DNA of 64,000 bases, taken from contig CANLLR010000008.1 of NCBI GenBank assembly GCA_947491985.1, positions 21,093 through 85,092 on the forward strand, written 5' to 3'. Within the stretch, counting starts at the first letter, position 1. Each line of letters begins with the position of its first letter. Source of the stretch: Flavobacteriaceae bacterium. Its GTDB lineage: Bacteria > Bacteroidota > Bacteroidia > Flavobacteriales > Flavobacteriaceae. Below the pieces are notes generated by a model. It was not told the DNA's origin, searched no databases, and was given only the letters and a program-made list of their open reading frames with translations. Of the stretch, positions 50,065 through 57,794 are shown piece by piece. The translations under genes and the position numbers were made by a program.

Positions 50065-51033
50065 ATGTCATTATTAATATACGCAGAATCAGCCGACGGA
50101 AAATTCAAGAAAGTAGCTTTTGAATTGGCTTCGTATGCCAAAAAAGTTGCCGATGCTTTAGGAACAACTGTTACCGCAGTTACCGTAAATACAGATAACA
50201 CTGCCGAATTAGGCAATTATGGTGTTACTAAAGTTTTAAAAGTAGCAAATGATAAATTGGCCAACTTTAATGCAAAAGCATATGCTGATGTGATCAAACA
50301 AGCGGCTCAAAAAGAAGCAAGCAAAGTAATCGTATTGTCGTCCACTACCGACAGTTTGTACCTTGCGCCTTTTGTAGCCGTCGGATTGGAAGCTGGATTT
50401 GCTTCTAACGTGGTAGGATTACCCATTTCAACTTCCCCTTTTCAAGTAAAAAGAACCGCTTTTTCAAACAAAGCCTTTAACATTACTGAAATTTCAACAG
50501 TTATAAAAGTGTTGGCTATCGGGAAAAACTCATTTGGATTAGTTGAAAGTTCAACTTCATTAACTGAAGAAACTTTTGCTCCCACTTTAAACGAGGCTGA
50601 TTTTTCAGTAAAAGTAGAATCGGTAGAAAAAGCATCCGGAAAAGTAACGATTGCTGATGCCGATGTGGTGGTTTCTGGTGGACGTGGATTAAAAGGTCCA
50701 GAAAACTGGGGGATGTTAGAAGATTTAGCCACAGTTCTTGGAGCAGCAACTGCGTGTTCAAAGCCAGTTTCTGATTTAGGATGGCGCCCTCACAGTGAGC
50801 ACGTTGGGCAAACTGGAAAACCTGTAGCAACTAATTTGTATGTTGCTGTCGGAATTTCGGGTGCTATTCAACACATTGCAGGAATCAATTCTTCTAAAGT
50901 CAAAGTGGTCATTAATAGCGATGCGGAAGCACCATTTTTTAAAGTAGCCGATTACGGAATCGTAGGAGATGCCTTTGATATTGTGCCGCGATTGACTGAA
51001 AAATTAAAGGAATTTAAAGCGCAAAACAGCTAA
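50065..51033 (+). CDS. etfA: electron transfer flavoprotein, alpha subunit
   Basis: 322-aa FAD-binding alpha subunit of ETF, partner of EtfB. N-terminal AANH-like domain (MSLLIYAESADGKFKKVAFELASYAKKVADALG) and C-terminal FAD domain with VVSGGRGLKGPENWGMLEDLATVLGAATACSKPVSDLGWRPHSEHVGQTGKPVATNLYVAVGISGAIQHIAGINSS, which contains the conserved GRGL, the HxQxGxTG-like loop and the GISGAIQH motif. Same operon as etfB; a terminator follows. Confidence 0.94.
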   Translation: MSLLIYAESADGKFKKVAFELASYAKKVADALGTTVTAVTVNTDNTAELGNYGVTKVLKVANDKLANFNAKAYADVIKQAAQKEASKVIVLSSTTDSLYLAPFVAVGLEAGFASNVVGLPISTSPFQVKRTAFSNKAFNITEISTVIKVLAIGKNSFGLVESSTSLTEETFAPTLNEADFSVKVESVEKASGKVTIADADVVVSGGRGLKGPENWGMLEDLATVLGAATACSKPVSDLGWRPHSEHVGQTGKPVATNLYVAVGISGAIQHIAGINSSKVKVVINSDAEAPFFKVADYGIVGDAFDIVPRLTEKLKEFKAQNS

Positions 51034-51058
51034 ATTCTGTTTTTACATTATAAATTAT

Positions 51059-51090
51059 AAAGCCATCTAAATTTTTTAGGTGGTTTTTTT
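51059..51090 (+). terminator. etfA terminator
   Basis: AAAGCCATCTAAA and TTTAGGTGGTTTT pair (two G-U) and are followed by T8, 26 bp after the etfA stop. Confidence 0.8.
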
Positions 51091-51124
51091 TATTAAGATT
51101 TTTTGAAGTAAAAGTTTTTTGTTA

Positions 51125-51172
51125 CTTTGCACTCTGCACTTTGCAATCTAAAATCTGCAATCTAAAATTCAA
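51125..51172. repeat. short tandem repeats ahead of the bifunctional nuclease gene
   Basis: GCACTCTGCACTTTGCAATCTAAAATCTGCAATCTAAAATTC: two overlapping runs of CTGCA-type and AATCTAAA-type units, directly abutting the ATG at 51174. Confidence 0.65.
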
Positions 51173-51173
51173 C

Positions 51174-51803
51174 ATGAGTTTAGTAAAACTAACAATAAAA
51201 GGCATTTCATACAGCCAAACCCAAAATGGGGCGTATGCGCTTATATTAAACGAAGTAGATGGCGAGCGAAAATTACCGATTGTAATCGGAGCTTTCGAAG
51301 CCCAATCGATTGCCATTGCTTTAGAAAAAGAAATTAAACCGCCTCGTCCGTTGACGCATGATTTATTCAAAAGTTTTGCCGACCGATTTGAAATTGTTGT
51401 AAAGCAAGTTATCATTCACAAACTAGTTGATGGCGTTTTTTATTCGAGTATCATTTGTGAAAGAGACAAGATAGAAGAAATTATCGACGCACGAACTTCT
51501 GATGCTATTGCGTTGGCCTTGCGTTTTCAAGCACCGATATTTACCTATAAAAATATATTAGACAAAGCAGGTATTTACCTCAATCCGAATACGCCAGAAA
51601 TTGAAGGACAAAATAACGACGATGACGATATACTTTCGGCACCCGAAACCTTCGGACTCGATGAAGAAGGCAATGAAGGAAAAGACAGCTATTCAAAATT
51701 GAGTTTGGTAGAATTACACGAACTTTTGGAAGGTGCGGTTCAAGATGAAGATTACGAAAAAGCAGCACGCATTAGAGATGAAATTTCGAAAAGAGAATCG
51801 TAG
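51174..51803 (+). CDS. bifunctional nuclease family protein (DUF151) with UvrB/UvrC motif
   Basis: 209 aa from the ATG at 51174 (MSLVKLTIKGISYSQTQ); the track start extends into upstream repeats. N-terminal BFN/DUF151 domain (LPIVIGAFEAQSIAIALE, RPLTHDLFKSFADRF, DARTSDAIALALRFQAPIFTYKNILDKAG), an acidic linker (EGQNNDDDDILSAPE) and a C-terminal UvrB/UvrC coiled motif (ELHELLEGAVQDEDYEKAARIRDEISKRE). The family has reported DNase/RNase activity; its role in Bacteroidota is not established. Confidence 0.88.
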   Translation: MSLVKLTIKGISYSQTQNGAYALILNEVDGERKLPIVIGAFEAQSIAIALEKEIKPPRPLTHDLFKSFADRFEIVVKQVIIHKLVDGVFYSSIICERDKIEEIIDARTSDAIALALRFQAPIFTYKNILDKAGIYLNPNTPEIEGQNNDDDDILSAPETFGLDEEGNEGKDSYSKLSLVELHELLEGAVQDEDYEKAARIRDEISKRES

Positions 51804-51852
51804 CTATTTCTGATTGTAGCTATTAAATAGTACAAAAAAGTCTCTGAAATTT

Positions 51853-51960
51853 GCCACTGATTCACAGATTTTAATTTTTTTTATCCATGAATATGTGGCA
51901 AAAAAATAAAGTTAAGCGGAAGGCCTGCAGAGGCACTAGTTTTAAATTATATTCAAACTA
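51853..51960 (-). repeat. dispersed repeat C, copy 2
   Basis: Plus strand GCCACTGATTCACAGATTTTAA ... CATGAATATGTGGC, then GTTAAGCGGAAGGCCTGCAGAGGCACTAGTTTTAAATTATAT. The second part is the inverse of the AGTGCCTCT block at 9187-9230, so the element is the same as copy 1 in opposite orientation with one arm eroded. Confidence 0.65.
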
Positions 51961-51967
51961 TTAAATT

Positions 51968-53254
51968 ATGAAAACAAAACAAACAGTATCGCTTTTCCTT
52001 TTTTTGTTTTCACTACTTGGTTTTTCACAAGAGTACTATTTGCATTGTGGAAAAATTTTAGATGTTAAATCAGGTAAAGATTTAGTCAACAAAACTATCG
52101 TTGTTTCTAAAACAAAAATCATCCGAATTGACGACGGATTTACCACGAAAGCAAATTCAAAAGACGTCGAAATTGATCTTAAAAACAAGTACGTACTTCC
52201 TGGACTTATCGACTTGCATGTGCATGTAGAAACCGTAAAAAGCAATCGCGCCTATATATCAAAATACATTGATAACGAAGCCGATGTTGCATTGGAATCG
52301 ATTCCGTATTTAAAAATAACTTTACTTGCTGGATTTACCACAGTTCGAGATTTGGGCGGAACTGGCGTTAACATTGCTTTACGAAATGCAATCAACAAAG
52401 GATTCATTGACGGTCCACGTATTTTTACCGCTGGAAAATCGATTGCTACAACAGGCGGACATGCAGATCCTACTAATGGAAGCAATCGAAAATTGGTTGG
52501 TGATCCGGGTCCGAAAGAAGGCGTAATCAATTCACCCGAAGAAGGTGTAAAAGCGGTACGTGATCGCTATAAAGAAGGCGCTGATGTCATCAAAATTACC
52601 TCAACAGGTGGCGTTTTAAGCGTGGCTAAAAGTGGTAAAAATCCGCAAATGACCATCGAAGAAATCAAAGCCATAACCTCCACAGCGAAAGACTACAACA
52701 TGTTAACCGCCGCTCACGCTCATGGAGATGAAGGCATGCAGCGCGCTATTTTAGGTGGCATCAAAACCATAGAACACGGTACGTTTATGAGTGACGAAAC
52801 CATGGAAATGATGAAAAAATACGATAGCTATTTAGTTCCAACCATCATTGCCGGAAAAGAAGTAGCTCATAATGCTGAAATTGAAGGTTTTTATCCAGAT
52901 ATTGTGGTTCCAAAAGCCCGTGAAGTGGGTCCGAAAATTCAATCGACTTTTGCCAAAGCGTATAAAAAAGGAGTAAAAATTGCGTTCGGAACTGACGCTG
53001 GTGTTTTTCCTCACGGACAAAATGCTAAAGAATTTGGATATATGACCGAAGTAGGCATGCCGGCCATTGAAGCCATCCAATCGGCAACGACCACCAATGC
53101 AATGCTTTTAGGAATGGAAAACGAAATTGGACAAATCAAACCTAATTTCATTGCTGATATTATTGCGGTAGATGAAAGTCCGCTAAGCAATATTAAAACT
53201 CTAGAAAAAACCGTTTTTGTGATGAAAGACGGAAAAATTTATAAAAACGAATAG
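51968..53254 (+). CDS. secreted amidohydrolase family protein
   Basis: 428 aa, signal peptide MKTKQTVSLFLFLFSLLGFSQ. Metal-dependent amidohydrolase barrel: LPGLIDLHVHVE (HxH) near residue 80, the bridging-residue region DVIKITSTGGVLS, HAHGDEGMQRAI and IEHGTFM histidines, and the catalytic Asp in IAFGTDAGVFPHG. It resembles imidazolonepropionase-related and Xaa-Pro/Xaa-Arg dipeptidase members of the superfamily; substrate cannot be decided. Followed 9 bp later by thyA, so possibly co-transcribed. Confidence 0.88.
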   Translation: MKTKQTVSLFLFLFSLLGFSQEYYLHCGKILDVKSGKDLVNKTIVVSKTKIIRIDDGFTTKANSKDVEIDLKNKYVLPGLIDLHVHVETVKSNRAYISKYIDNEADVALESIPYLKITLLAGFTTVRDLGGTGVNIALRNAINKGFIDGPRIFTAGKSIATTGGHADPTNGSNRKLVGDPGPKEGVINSPEEGVKAVRDRYKEGADVIKITSTGGVLSVAKSGKNPQMTIEEIKAITSTAKDYNMLTAAHAHGDEGMQRAILGGIKTIEHGTFMSDETMEMMKKYDSYLVPTIIAGKEVAHNAEIEGFYPDIVVPKAREVGPKIQSTFAKAYKKGVKIAFGTDAGVFPHGQNAKEFGYMTEVGMPAIEAIQSATTTNAMLLGMENEIGQIKPNFIADIIAVDESPLSNIKTLEKTVFVMKDGKIYKNE

Positions 53255-53263
53255 CTTGTTACA

Positions 53264-54088
53264 ATGAAACAATACCACGATTTAGTAAAGCACGTTTTAG
53301 ATAACGGTACACAAAAAGGTGACCGAACTGGTACCGGAACCAAAAGTGTTTTTGGCTACCAAATGCGTTTTGATTTGAATGACGGTTTTCCGATGGTTAC
53401 TACCAAAAAACTACATCTTAAATCGATTGTTTATGAATTGCTGTGGTTTTTAAAAGGCGACACCAATATCGCTTATTTAAAAGAAAATGGCGTGAGAATA
53501 TGGGACGAATGGGCGGATGAAAACGGCGATTTGGGTCCGGTATATGGTCACCAATGGCGCAACTGGAACAGCGAAGAAATCGATCAAATCACTGAATTAA
53601 TCGACACCTTGAAAAAAAATCCAAACAGCCGACGCATGTTAGTTTCGGCATGGAATCCTTCGGTTTTACCCGACACTTCAAAGTCGTTTGCTAAAAATGT
53701 AGCCAACGGAAAAGCAGCTTTGCCTCCGTGTCATGCTTTTTTTCAATTTTATGTTGCCGACGGAAAATTATCATGTCAATTGTACCAACGAAGTGCCGAT
53801 ATTTTTTTAGGTGTTCCTTTTAATATTGCTTCGTATGCTTTGTTCACTATTATGATTGCTCAAGTTTGCGATTTACAAGTAGGCGAATTCATTCACACTT
53901 TTGGCGATGCACACATTTATAACAATCATTTCGAACAAGTGGAATTGCAATTATCTCGCGAACCAAAACCATTGCCAAGAATGGTATTGAATCCGAATGT
54001 GAAAAACATTTTCGATTTTACGTTTGACGATTTTACGTTAGAAGATTACGATCCGCATCCACATATTAAAGGAGCTGTGGCTATTTAA
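53264..54088 (+). CDS. thyA: thymidylate synthase
   Basis: Methylates dUMP to dTMP with methylene-THF. 274 aa. Catalytic Cys in [12 protein letters not shown] near residue 156, arginines of the phosphate site in [21 protein letters not shown] and [12 protein letters not shown], and [20 protein letters not shown] and the [18 protein letters not shown] segment. C-terminus IKGAVAI. It releases dihydrofolate, which FolA encoded 1 kb downstream regenerates. Confidence 0.97.
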   Translation: MKQYHDLVKHVLDNGTQKGDRTGTGTKSVFGYQMRFDLNDGFPMVTTKKLHLKSIVYELLWFLKGDTNIAYLKENGVRIWDEWADENGDLGPVYGHQWRNWNSEEIDQITELIDTLKKNPNSRRMLVSAWNPSVLPDTSKSFAKNVANGKAALPPCHAFFQFYVADGKLSCQLYQRSADIFLGVPFNIASYALFTIMIAQVCDLQVGEFIHTFGDAHIYNNHFEQVELQLSREPKPLPRMVLNPNVKNIFDFTFDDFTLEDYDPHPHIKGAVAI

Positions 54089-54155
54089 TCTACTTGAAGT
54101 AAAAAAAATCCGTCCAGCCAAAGTCAAACAGATTTGTTACTAATAAGGATATAAA

Positions 54156-54452
54156 TTATACTTCCAAAACGCTATTTTCAGCATTTGCAAATTCGTTCCA
54201 ACGGTAACTGTCTGCTTCTGGGTCATTTAAAAAAGTTCCGTCAACTAGGTATTTGAATTCAAAAGAATTTTCTTTTGGCAAATCAAAAGTTGCTTTGAAT
54301 GTTCCGTTTTTTAATTTTGCTAATGCTCCTTCTGAAGGATTCCAATTATTAAAATCTCCAATTACAGCAGCAGTAGTTGCTTCTTTTGCCTCAATTGAAA
54401 AAGTAACTTTACACACTGGTTTTGTTTTTATAACTTGTTTCTTTATTGCCAT
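54156..54452 (-). CDS. isoamylase early-set / CBM48-like glycogen-binding domain protein
   Basis: A 98-aa single-domain protein: VCKVTFSIEAKEATTAAVIGDFNNWNPSEGALAKLKNGTFKATFDLPKENSFEFKYLVDGTFLNDPEADSYRWNEF. The GDFNNW and FEFKYLVDG blocks are characteristic of the AMPK/isoamylase N-terminal carbohydrate-binding fold. There is no catalytic domain and no signal peptide, so it is probably a cytoplasmic glycogen- or maltodextrin-binding protein. TACTTTG on the minus strand at 54486-54480 is a plausible promoter box. Confidence 0.87.
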   Translation of the reverse strand: MAIKKQVIKTKPVCKVTFSIEAKEATTAAVIGDFNNWNPSEGALAKLKNGTFKATFDLPKENSFEFKYLVDGTFLNDPEADSYRWNEFANAENSVLEV

Positions 54453-54601
54453 AACTAATTCATTTATAGATTAATGCCACAAAGTAACACAATAAAAAGT
54501 AACGATTTACATACTAGTGAAGAATTATTATTTTAATAAAAAGCGCATGCGAATTAAATGAGATTCGTATTTTTTAAGGAACTAATTTAGAAGATTAAAA
54601 T

Positions 54602-54617
54602 AAGAAAACGTTTTCTT
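54602..54617. promoter_or_regulatory. perfect palindrome AAGAAAACGTTTTCTT
   Basis: A perfect 16-bp dyad with the same AAACGTTT centre as the one at 11658. It lies in the divergent region between the CBM48-like gene and the 2TM gene, about 150 bp upstream of the former and 75 bp upstream of the latter. Confidence 0.5.
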
Positions 54618-54691
54618 GCTAAATTATTGCAAGTTTGATTTTTCACCTTTTAAAATAAAATTGTACCTTTAAAAGCTAAACTTTCAACGAT

Positions 54692-55022
54692 ATGATCACC
54701 GAACAACATGAATTATACGAATATGCTCGAGAAAGAATAGGTCAAAAAAAAACGACTCTTTTCTCATTTTATTACTTTTATCATAGGAAGTTTATTTTTG
54801 TTTGCAGCCAATATATGGATCAAAATTGGCGAACCAACACTATGGTACATTTGGGCAATAACAATTTGGCTTTTTATTTTTATTTTGCATTTTATTAAAG
54901 TAATAGTTACAGATCGTTTCATGAATAAAAACTGGGAACGCCTTCAAATAGATAAATTAATGGCAATCCAAGAGAAAAAAATAGCAGAATTAAAAAACGA
55001 TATAGAAAATAGCAACCTATGA
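54692..55022 (+). pseudogene. 2TM domain protein gene interrupted by a frameshift in an A9 run
   Basis: Two track ORFs join into one protein if a single A is removed from the A9 run at 54744-54752: MITEQHELYEYARERIGQKK continues as RLFSHFITFIIGSLFLFAANIWIKIGEPTLWYIWAITIWLFIFILHFIKV ... KIAELKNDIENSNL. The result has two membrane helices and flanking basic helices, the 2TM-domain pattern common in Bacteroidota. Its end overlaps the folA start by three bases (ATGA), so the gene looks maintained. Real mutation, slippage during expression, or a sequencing error in the homopolymer are all possible. Confidence 0.75.
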
Positions 55023-55510
55023 TTATTCTTATTGCTGCCGCTTCAGAAAACAACGCCTTAGGTAAAAACAATGATTTAATTTGGCATTTACCCGATGACT
55101 TTAAACGTTTCAAAACACTAACTACTGCACATCATATTATTATGGGACGAAAAACTTTTGAGAGTTTTCCGAAACCTTTACCCAACCGAACGCACATAAT
55201 TATTACGCGACAAAAAAACTATCATCTAGAAGGCTGCCTAATTGCAGATAGTTTGGAAAAAGCACTAACAATGGCGCCGAAAAATGAAGATGTATACGTT
55301 ATTGGTGGTGGTGAAATATACAAACAAGCCATGGCAGTTGCAGATAAAATTGAACTTACCCGCGTACATCACCACTTTGATGCCGATACGTATTTTCCTG
55401 AAATTGATGAAAAAGAATGGCAATTAGTAGATGAAGAATACCATTCTAAAGACGAAAAACACGAATTTGATTTTACGTTTCAAACATTTATTAGAAACAC
55501 AACTACTTAA
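55019..55510 (+). CDS. folA: dihydrofolate reductase
   Basis: NADPH-dependent reduction of dihydrofolate, 163 aa. MIILIAAASENNALGKNNDLIWHLPDDFKRFKTLT contains the NADPH/folate Met20-type loop and the catalytic Asp in LPDDFKRF; IIMGRKTFESFPKPLPNRTHIIITR and VYVIGGGEIYKQA follow. It overlaps the frameshifted 2TM gene by four bases. Together with nearby thyA it completes the dTMP cycle. Confidence 0.96.
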   Translation: MIILIAAASENNALGKNNDLIWHLPDDFKRFKTLTTAHHIIMGRKTFESFPKPLPNRTHIIITRQKNYHLEGCLIADSLEKALTMAPKNEDVYVIGGGEIYKQAMAVADKIELTRVHHHFDADTYFPEIDEKEWQLVDEEYHSKDEKHEFDFTFQTFIRNTTT

Positions 55511-55555
55511 CTAGAAATTGTTATTCGTTTATGGATTTACAATTTTAATTATTAG

Positions 55556-55563
55556 TATTTTTG
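55556..55563 (+). promoter_or_regulatory. -7 promoter box of ubiE/menG
   Basis: TATTTTTG, exact match to TAnnTTTG, 18 bp ahead of the chosen ATG (55582); the track start at 55561 lies inside the box and is therefore unlikely. Confidence 0.65.
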
Positions 55564-55581
55564 CACCTCAAAAAAAGCAGC

Positions 55582-56313
55582 ATGTCAAAATCGGTTATGC
55601 CTTACAAAGATTCTACTTTAGGTAAAAAAGAGCAAGTTACCCAAATGTTTGATGCCATTTCTGAAAATTATGACGGATTAAATCGTGTCATCTCGTTCGG
55701 AATTGATGTCAAATGGCGTAAAAAAGTATTGGATTTGGTAGCTCAAAAAAATCCATCTACAGTTCTTGATATTGCTACCGGAACTGGTGATTTGGCGATT
55801 TTAATGGCGCAAACTTCGGCAGATAAGATCATAGGATTGGATATTTCAGCAGGTATGCTCGAAGTTGGGCAAAAGAAAATCGAAGAAAAAAAACTATCGC
55901 ACAAAATAGAAATGGTTTTGGGCGACAGTGAAGCCATGCCTTATGCAGATGCGTATTTTGATGCCATCACCGTTTCATTCGGAATTCGGAATTTTGAGAC
56001 GCTTGAAAAAGGCTTGTCAGAAATTCTTCGCGTGCTAAAACCCAATGGCATTTTTGTTATTTTAGAAACTTCTGTTCCTGAAAAAGCTCCTTTCAAACAA
56101 GGTTATGCAGTTTACACCAAATACATTTTACCTTTGATTGGAAAATTATTTTCAAAAGACAATGTAGCCTATGGTTATCTCTCTGAATCTGCTTCAATTT
56201 TTCCTTATGGAGAAAAGTTAAACAATATTTTACGAAAAGTTGGGTTTATAGATGTGGTAGCAATGCCACAAACATTTGGCGTTGCCACAATTTATAAAGC
56301 ATCAAAAAAATAA
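55582..56313 (+). CDS. ubiE: demethylmenaquinone methyltransferase (UbiE/MenG)
   Basis: SAM-dependent C-methylation of demethylmenaquinone, the last step of menaquinone synthesis. 243 aa from the ATG at 55582 (MSKSVMPYKDSTLGKK). Motifs: KEQVTQMFDAISENYDGLNRVISFGID (UbiE signature 1), SAM-binding VLDIATGTGDLAILMA, GLDISAGMLEVGQKK, and signature 2 AITVSFGIRNFETLEKGLSEILRVLKPNG. Flavobacteria use menaquinone, so the menG role applies. Followed 19 bp later by the porT-like gene on the same strand. Confidence 0.95.
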   Translation: MSKSVMPYKDSTLGKKEQVTQMFDAISENYDGLNRVISFGIDVKWRKKVLDLVAQKNPSTVLDIATGTGDLAILMAQTSADKIIGLDISAGMLEVGQKKIEEKKLSHKIEMVLGDSEAMPYADAYFDAITVSFGIRNFETLEKGLSEILRVLKPNGIFVILETSVPEKAPFKQGYAVYTKYILPLIGKLFSKDNVAYGYLSESASIFPYGEKLNNILRKVGFIDVVAMPQTFGVATIYKASKK

Positions 56314-56332
56314 TATGTCTCAGTAAATGATT

Positions 56333-57037
56333 ATGAGAAAGACTTTTTTTATTTTACTACTTCTTTACACTTTTTCCCTTCATGCACAAACCAAAGGGAT
56401 GTTTAGTAAGTATCCCATAATAAATTTAGAAAATTTTGACAAGCAACGCGTGCATTGGGGTTACTTTTTAGGATTTAATGTTTTCGATTTCAAAATTGAT
56501 TATGAAGAAAATCCAGCTACCGACATCGCAGTTAAAAGTGTTACTGGTTTTAATGTGGGTTTAGTTGGAAATTTACGTTTACACGAATACATCGATTTGC
56601 GTTTTGAACCCGGATTATATTATACGCAACGAAATTTAACTTACACCGGTTTTACCCGACAAATTGACGCTGAAAGAGAAGTGAAATCAACTTACATTCA
56701 CTTTCCTTTATTAGTGAAATTTTCTTCTTTACGTTTTGGAAATGTTCGCCCTTATTTAGTTGGTGGTGGTTCTATGACACTTAATTTGTCTAGTAATTCC
56801 AAGTCACAAGATGATAATTTGGAACAACGTTTTAGAGTTAAACCGTGGACTCAAAACTACGAATTGGGATTTGGTGTTGATTTTTACTTAGAATATTTTA
56901 AATTTTCTCCTTCAATACGAGGAGTATTCAGTTTGAATGATGAGTTAATTCGAGATAACGATCCCAACAGTCCGTGGACAGGAAATATCAATTCGATGAA
57001 ATCGCGAGCTGTTTTTGTCAACTTTACATTTCATTAA
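56333..57037 (+). CDS. porT: PorT/SprT-like outer-membrane protein of the type IX secretion system
   Basis: 234 aa from MRKTFFILLLLYTFSLHAQ (ATG at 56333; an ATG two codons earlier is also possible). Predicted eight-stranded barrel: VHWGYFLGFNVFDFKIDYEE, HEYIDLRFEPGLYYTQRNLTY, STYIHFPLLVKFSSLRFGNVRPYLVGGGSM, YELGFGVDFYLEYFKFSPSIRG, ending AVFVNFTFH. Its placement directly after ubiE matches what I recall for sprT/porT in Flavobacterium johnsoniae. PorT is required for T9SS secretion; several T9SS cargo genes occur in this window. A generic porin-family protein is the fallback. Confidence 0.8.
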   Translation: MRKTFFILLLLYTFSLHAQTKGMFSKYPIINLENFDKQRVHWGYFLGFNVFDFKIDYEENPATDIAVKSVTGFNVGLVGNLRLHEYIDLRFEPGLYYTQRNLTYTGFTRQIDAEREVKSTYIHFPLLVKFSSLRFGNVRPYLVGGGSMTLNLSSNSKSQDDNLEQRFRVKPWTQNYELGFGVDFYLEYFKFSPSIRGVFSLNDELIRDNDPNSPWTGNINSMKSRAVFVNFTFH

Positions 57038-57042
57038 AAAAA

Positions 57043-57771
57043 CTATTGTCCTCTTTTAAACTCACTTAAAAAAATAGCAGTTGCAGTTGCGACATTTAAA
57101 CTTTCTGTTTTTTGCAAAGTGCCAAAACGAGGAATCGCCAATCGATTCGTAACATGATGCGCTACTTCTTCTGAAATACCATTCGCTTCATTGCCAAAGA
57201 CCAAAATTCCCTCTAAAGGCAGTTGTTCTTTATACACATTTTTTCCATCCATAAAAGTCCCGTATACAGGCAATTTTGTTTGTTGTAAATATTGAGGCAA
57301 ATCCACATAAGTGATACTAACACGTGCAATCGAACCCATTGTAGCTTGAATCACTTTCGGATTGTACACATCGACAGTTTCGTTGGAACAAACCAATTGA
57401 TGAACACCAAACCAATCACATAATCGAATAATTGCCCCCAAATTACCAGGATCACGAATCGCATCTAAAGCTACAATTAGTGAATTTGACGCAAGTTGTT
57501 GCTCTGTTGGGATTTGAAACAACGCCAAACAATTATTGGCTGAAGCTAAACTGGTAATTTTTTTTAAATCGGCTTCAGAAACAAGTGTCTTTTTTGAGAT
57601 TTCAACGGCTTCAAATAATTCTGTTGTACAGTATAAATGTTCTAGCACAAAATTTGATAGTAAGAATTCTTGAATTACTTTTACACCTTCGGCGACAAAC
57701 AATTGATGGGTTTGTCTGTATTTCTTTTGCTGTAAACTTGTAATTAATTTTATTTGATTTTTACTAACCAT
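57043..57771 (-). CDS. SpoU/TrmH-family RNA 2'-O-methyltransferase
   Basis: SAM-dependent ribose methylation of rRNA or tRNA. 242 aa: N-terminal substrate-binding region (MVSKNQIKLITSLQQKKYRQTHQLFVAEGVKVIQEF) and C-terminal SPOUT knot with motif 1 ALDAIRDPGNLGAIIRLCDWFG, motif 2 LVFGNEANGIS and motif 3 IPRFGTLQKTESLNVATATAIFLSEF. The target nucleotide is unknown. Convergent with porT (5 bp between stops) and divergent from tamL. Confidence 0.92.
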   Translation of the reverse strand: MVSKNQIKLITSLQQKKYRQTHQLFVAEGVKVIQEFLLSNFVLEHLYCTTELFEAVEISKKTLVSEADLKKITSLASANNCLALFQIPTEQQLASNSLIVALDAIRDPGNLGAIIRLCDWFGVHQLVCSNETVDVYNPKVIQATMGSIARVSITYVDLPQYLQQTKLPVYGTFMDGKNVYKEQLPLEGILVFGNEANGISEEVAHHVTNRLAIPRFGTLQKTESLNVATATAIFLSEFKRGQ

Positions 57772-57787
57772 AAAAAATGTATTTTTG
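57753..57787 (+). promoter_or_regulatory. promoter of tamL
   Basis: TTTG (57753-57756), 23 bp, TATTTTTG (57780-57787). The TTG start of tamL is only 7 bp after the -7 box, implying a leaderless or nearly leaderless message. Confidence 0.65.
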
Positions 57788-57794
57788 AACTAAA

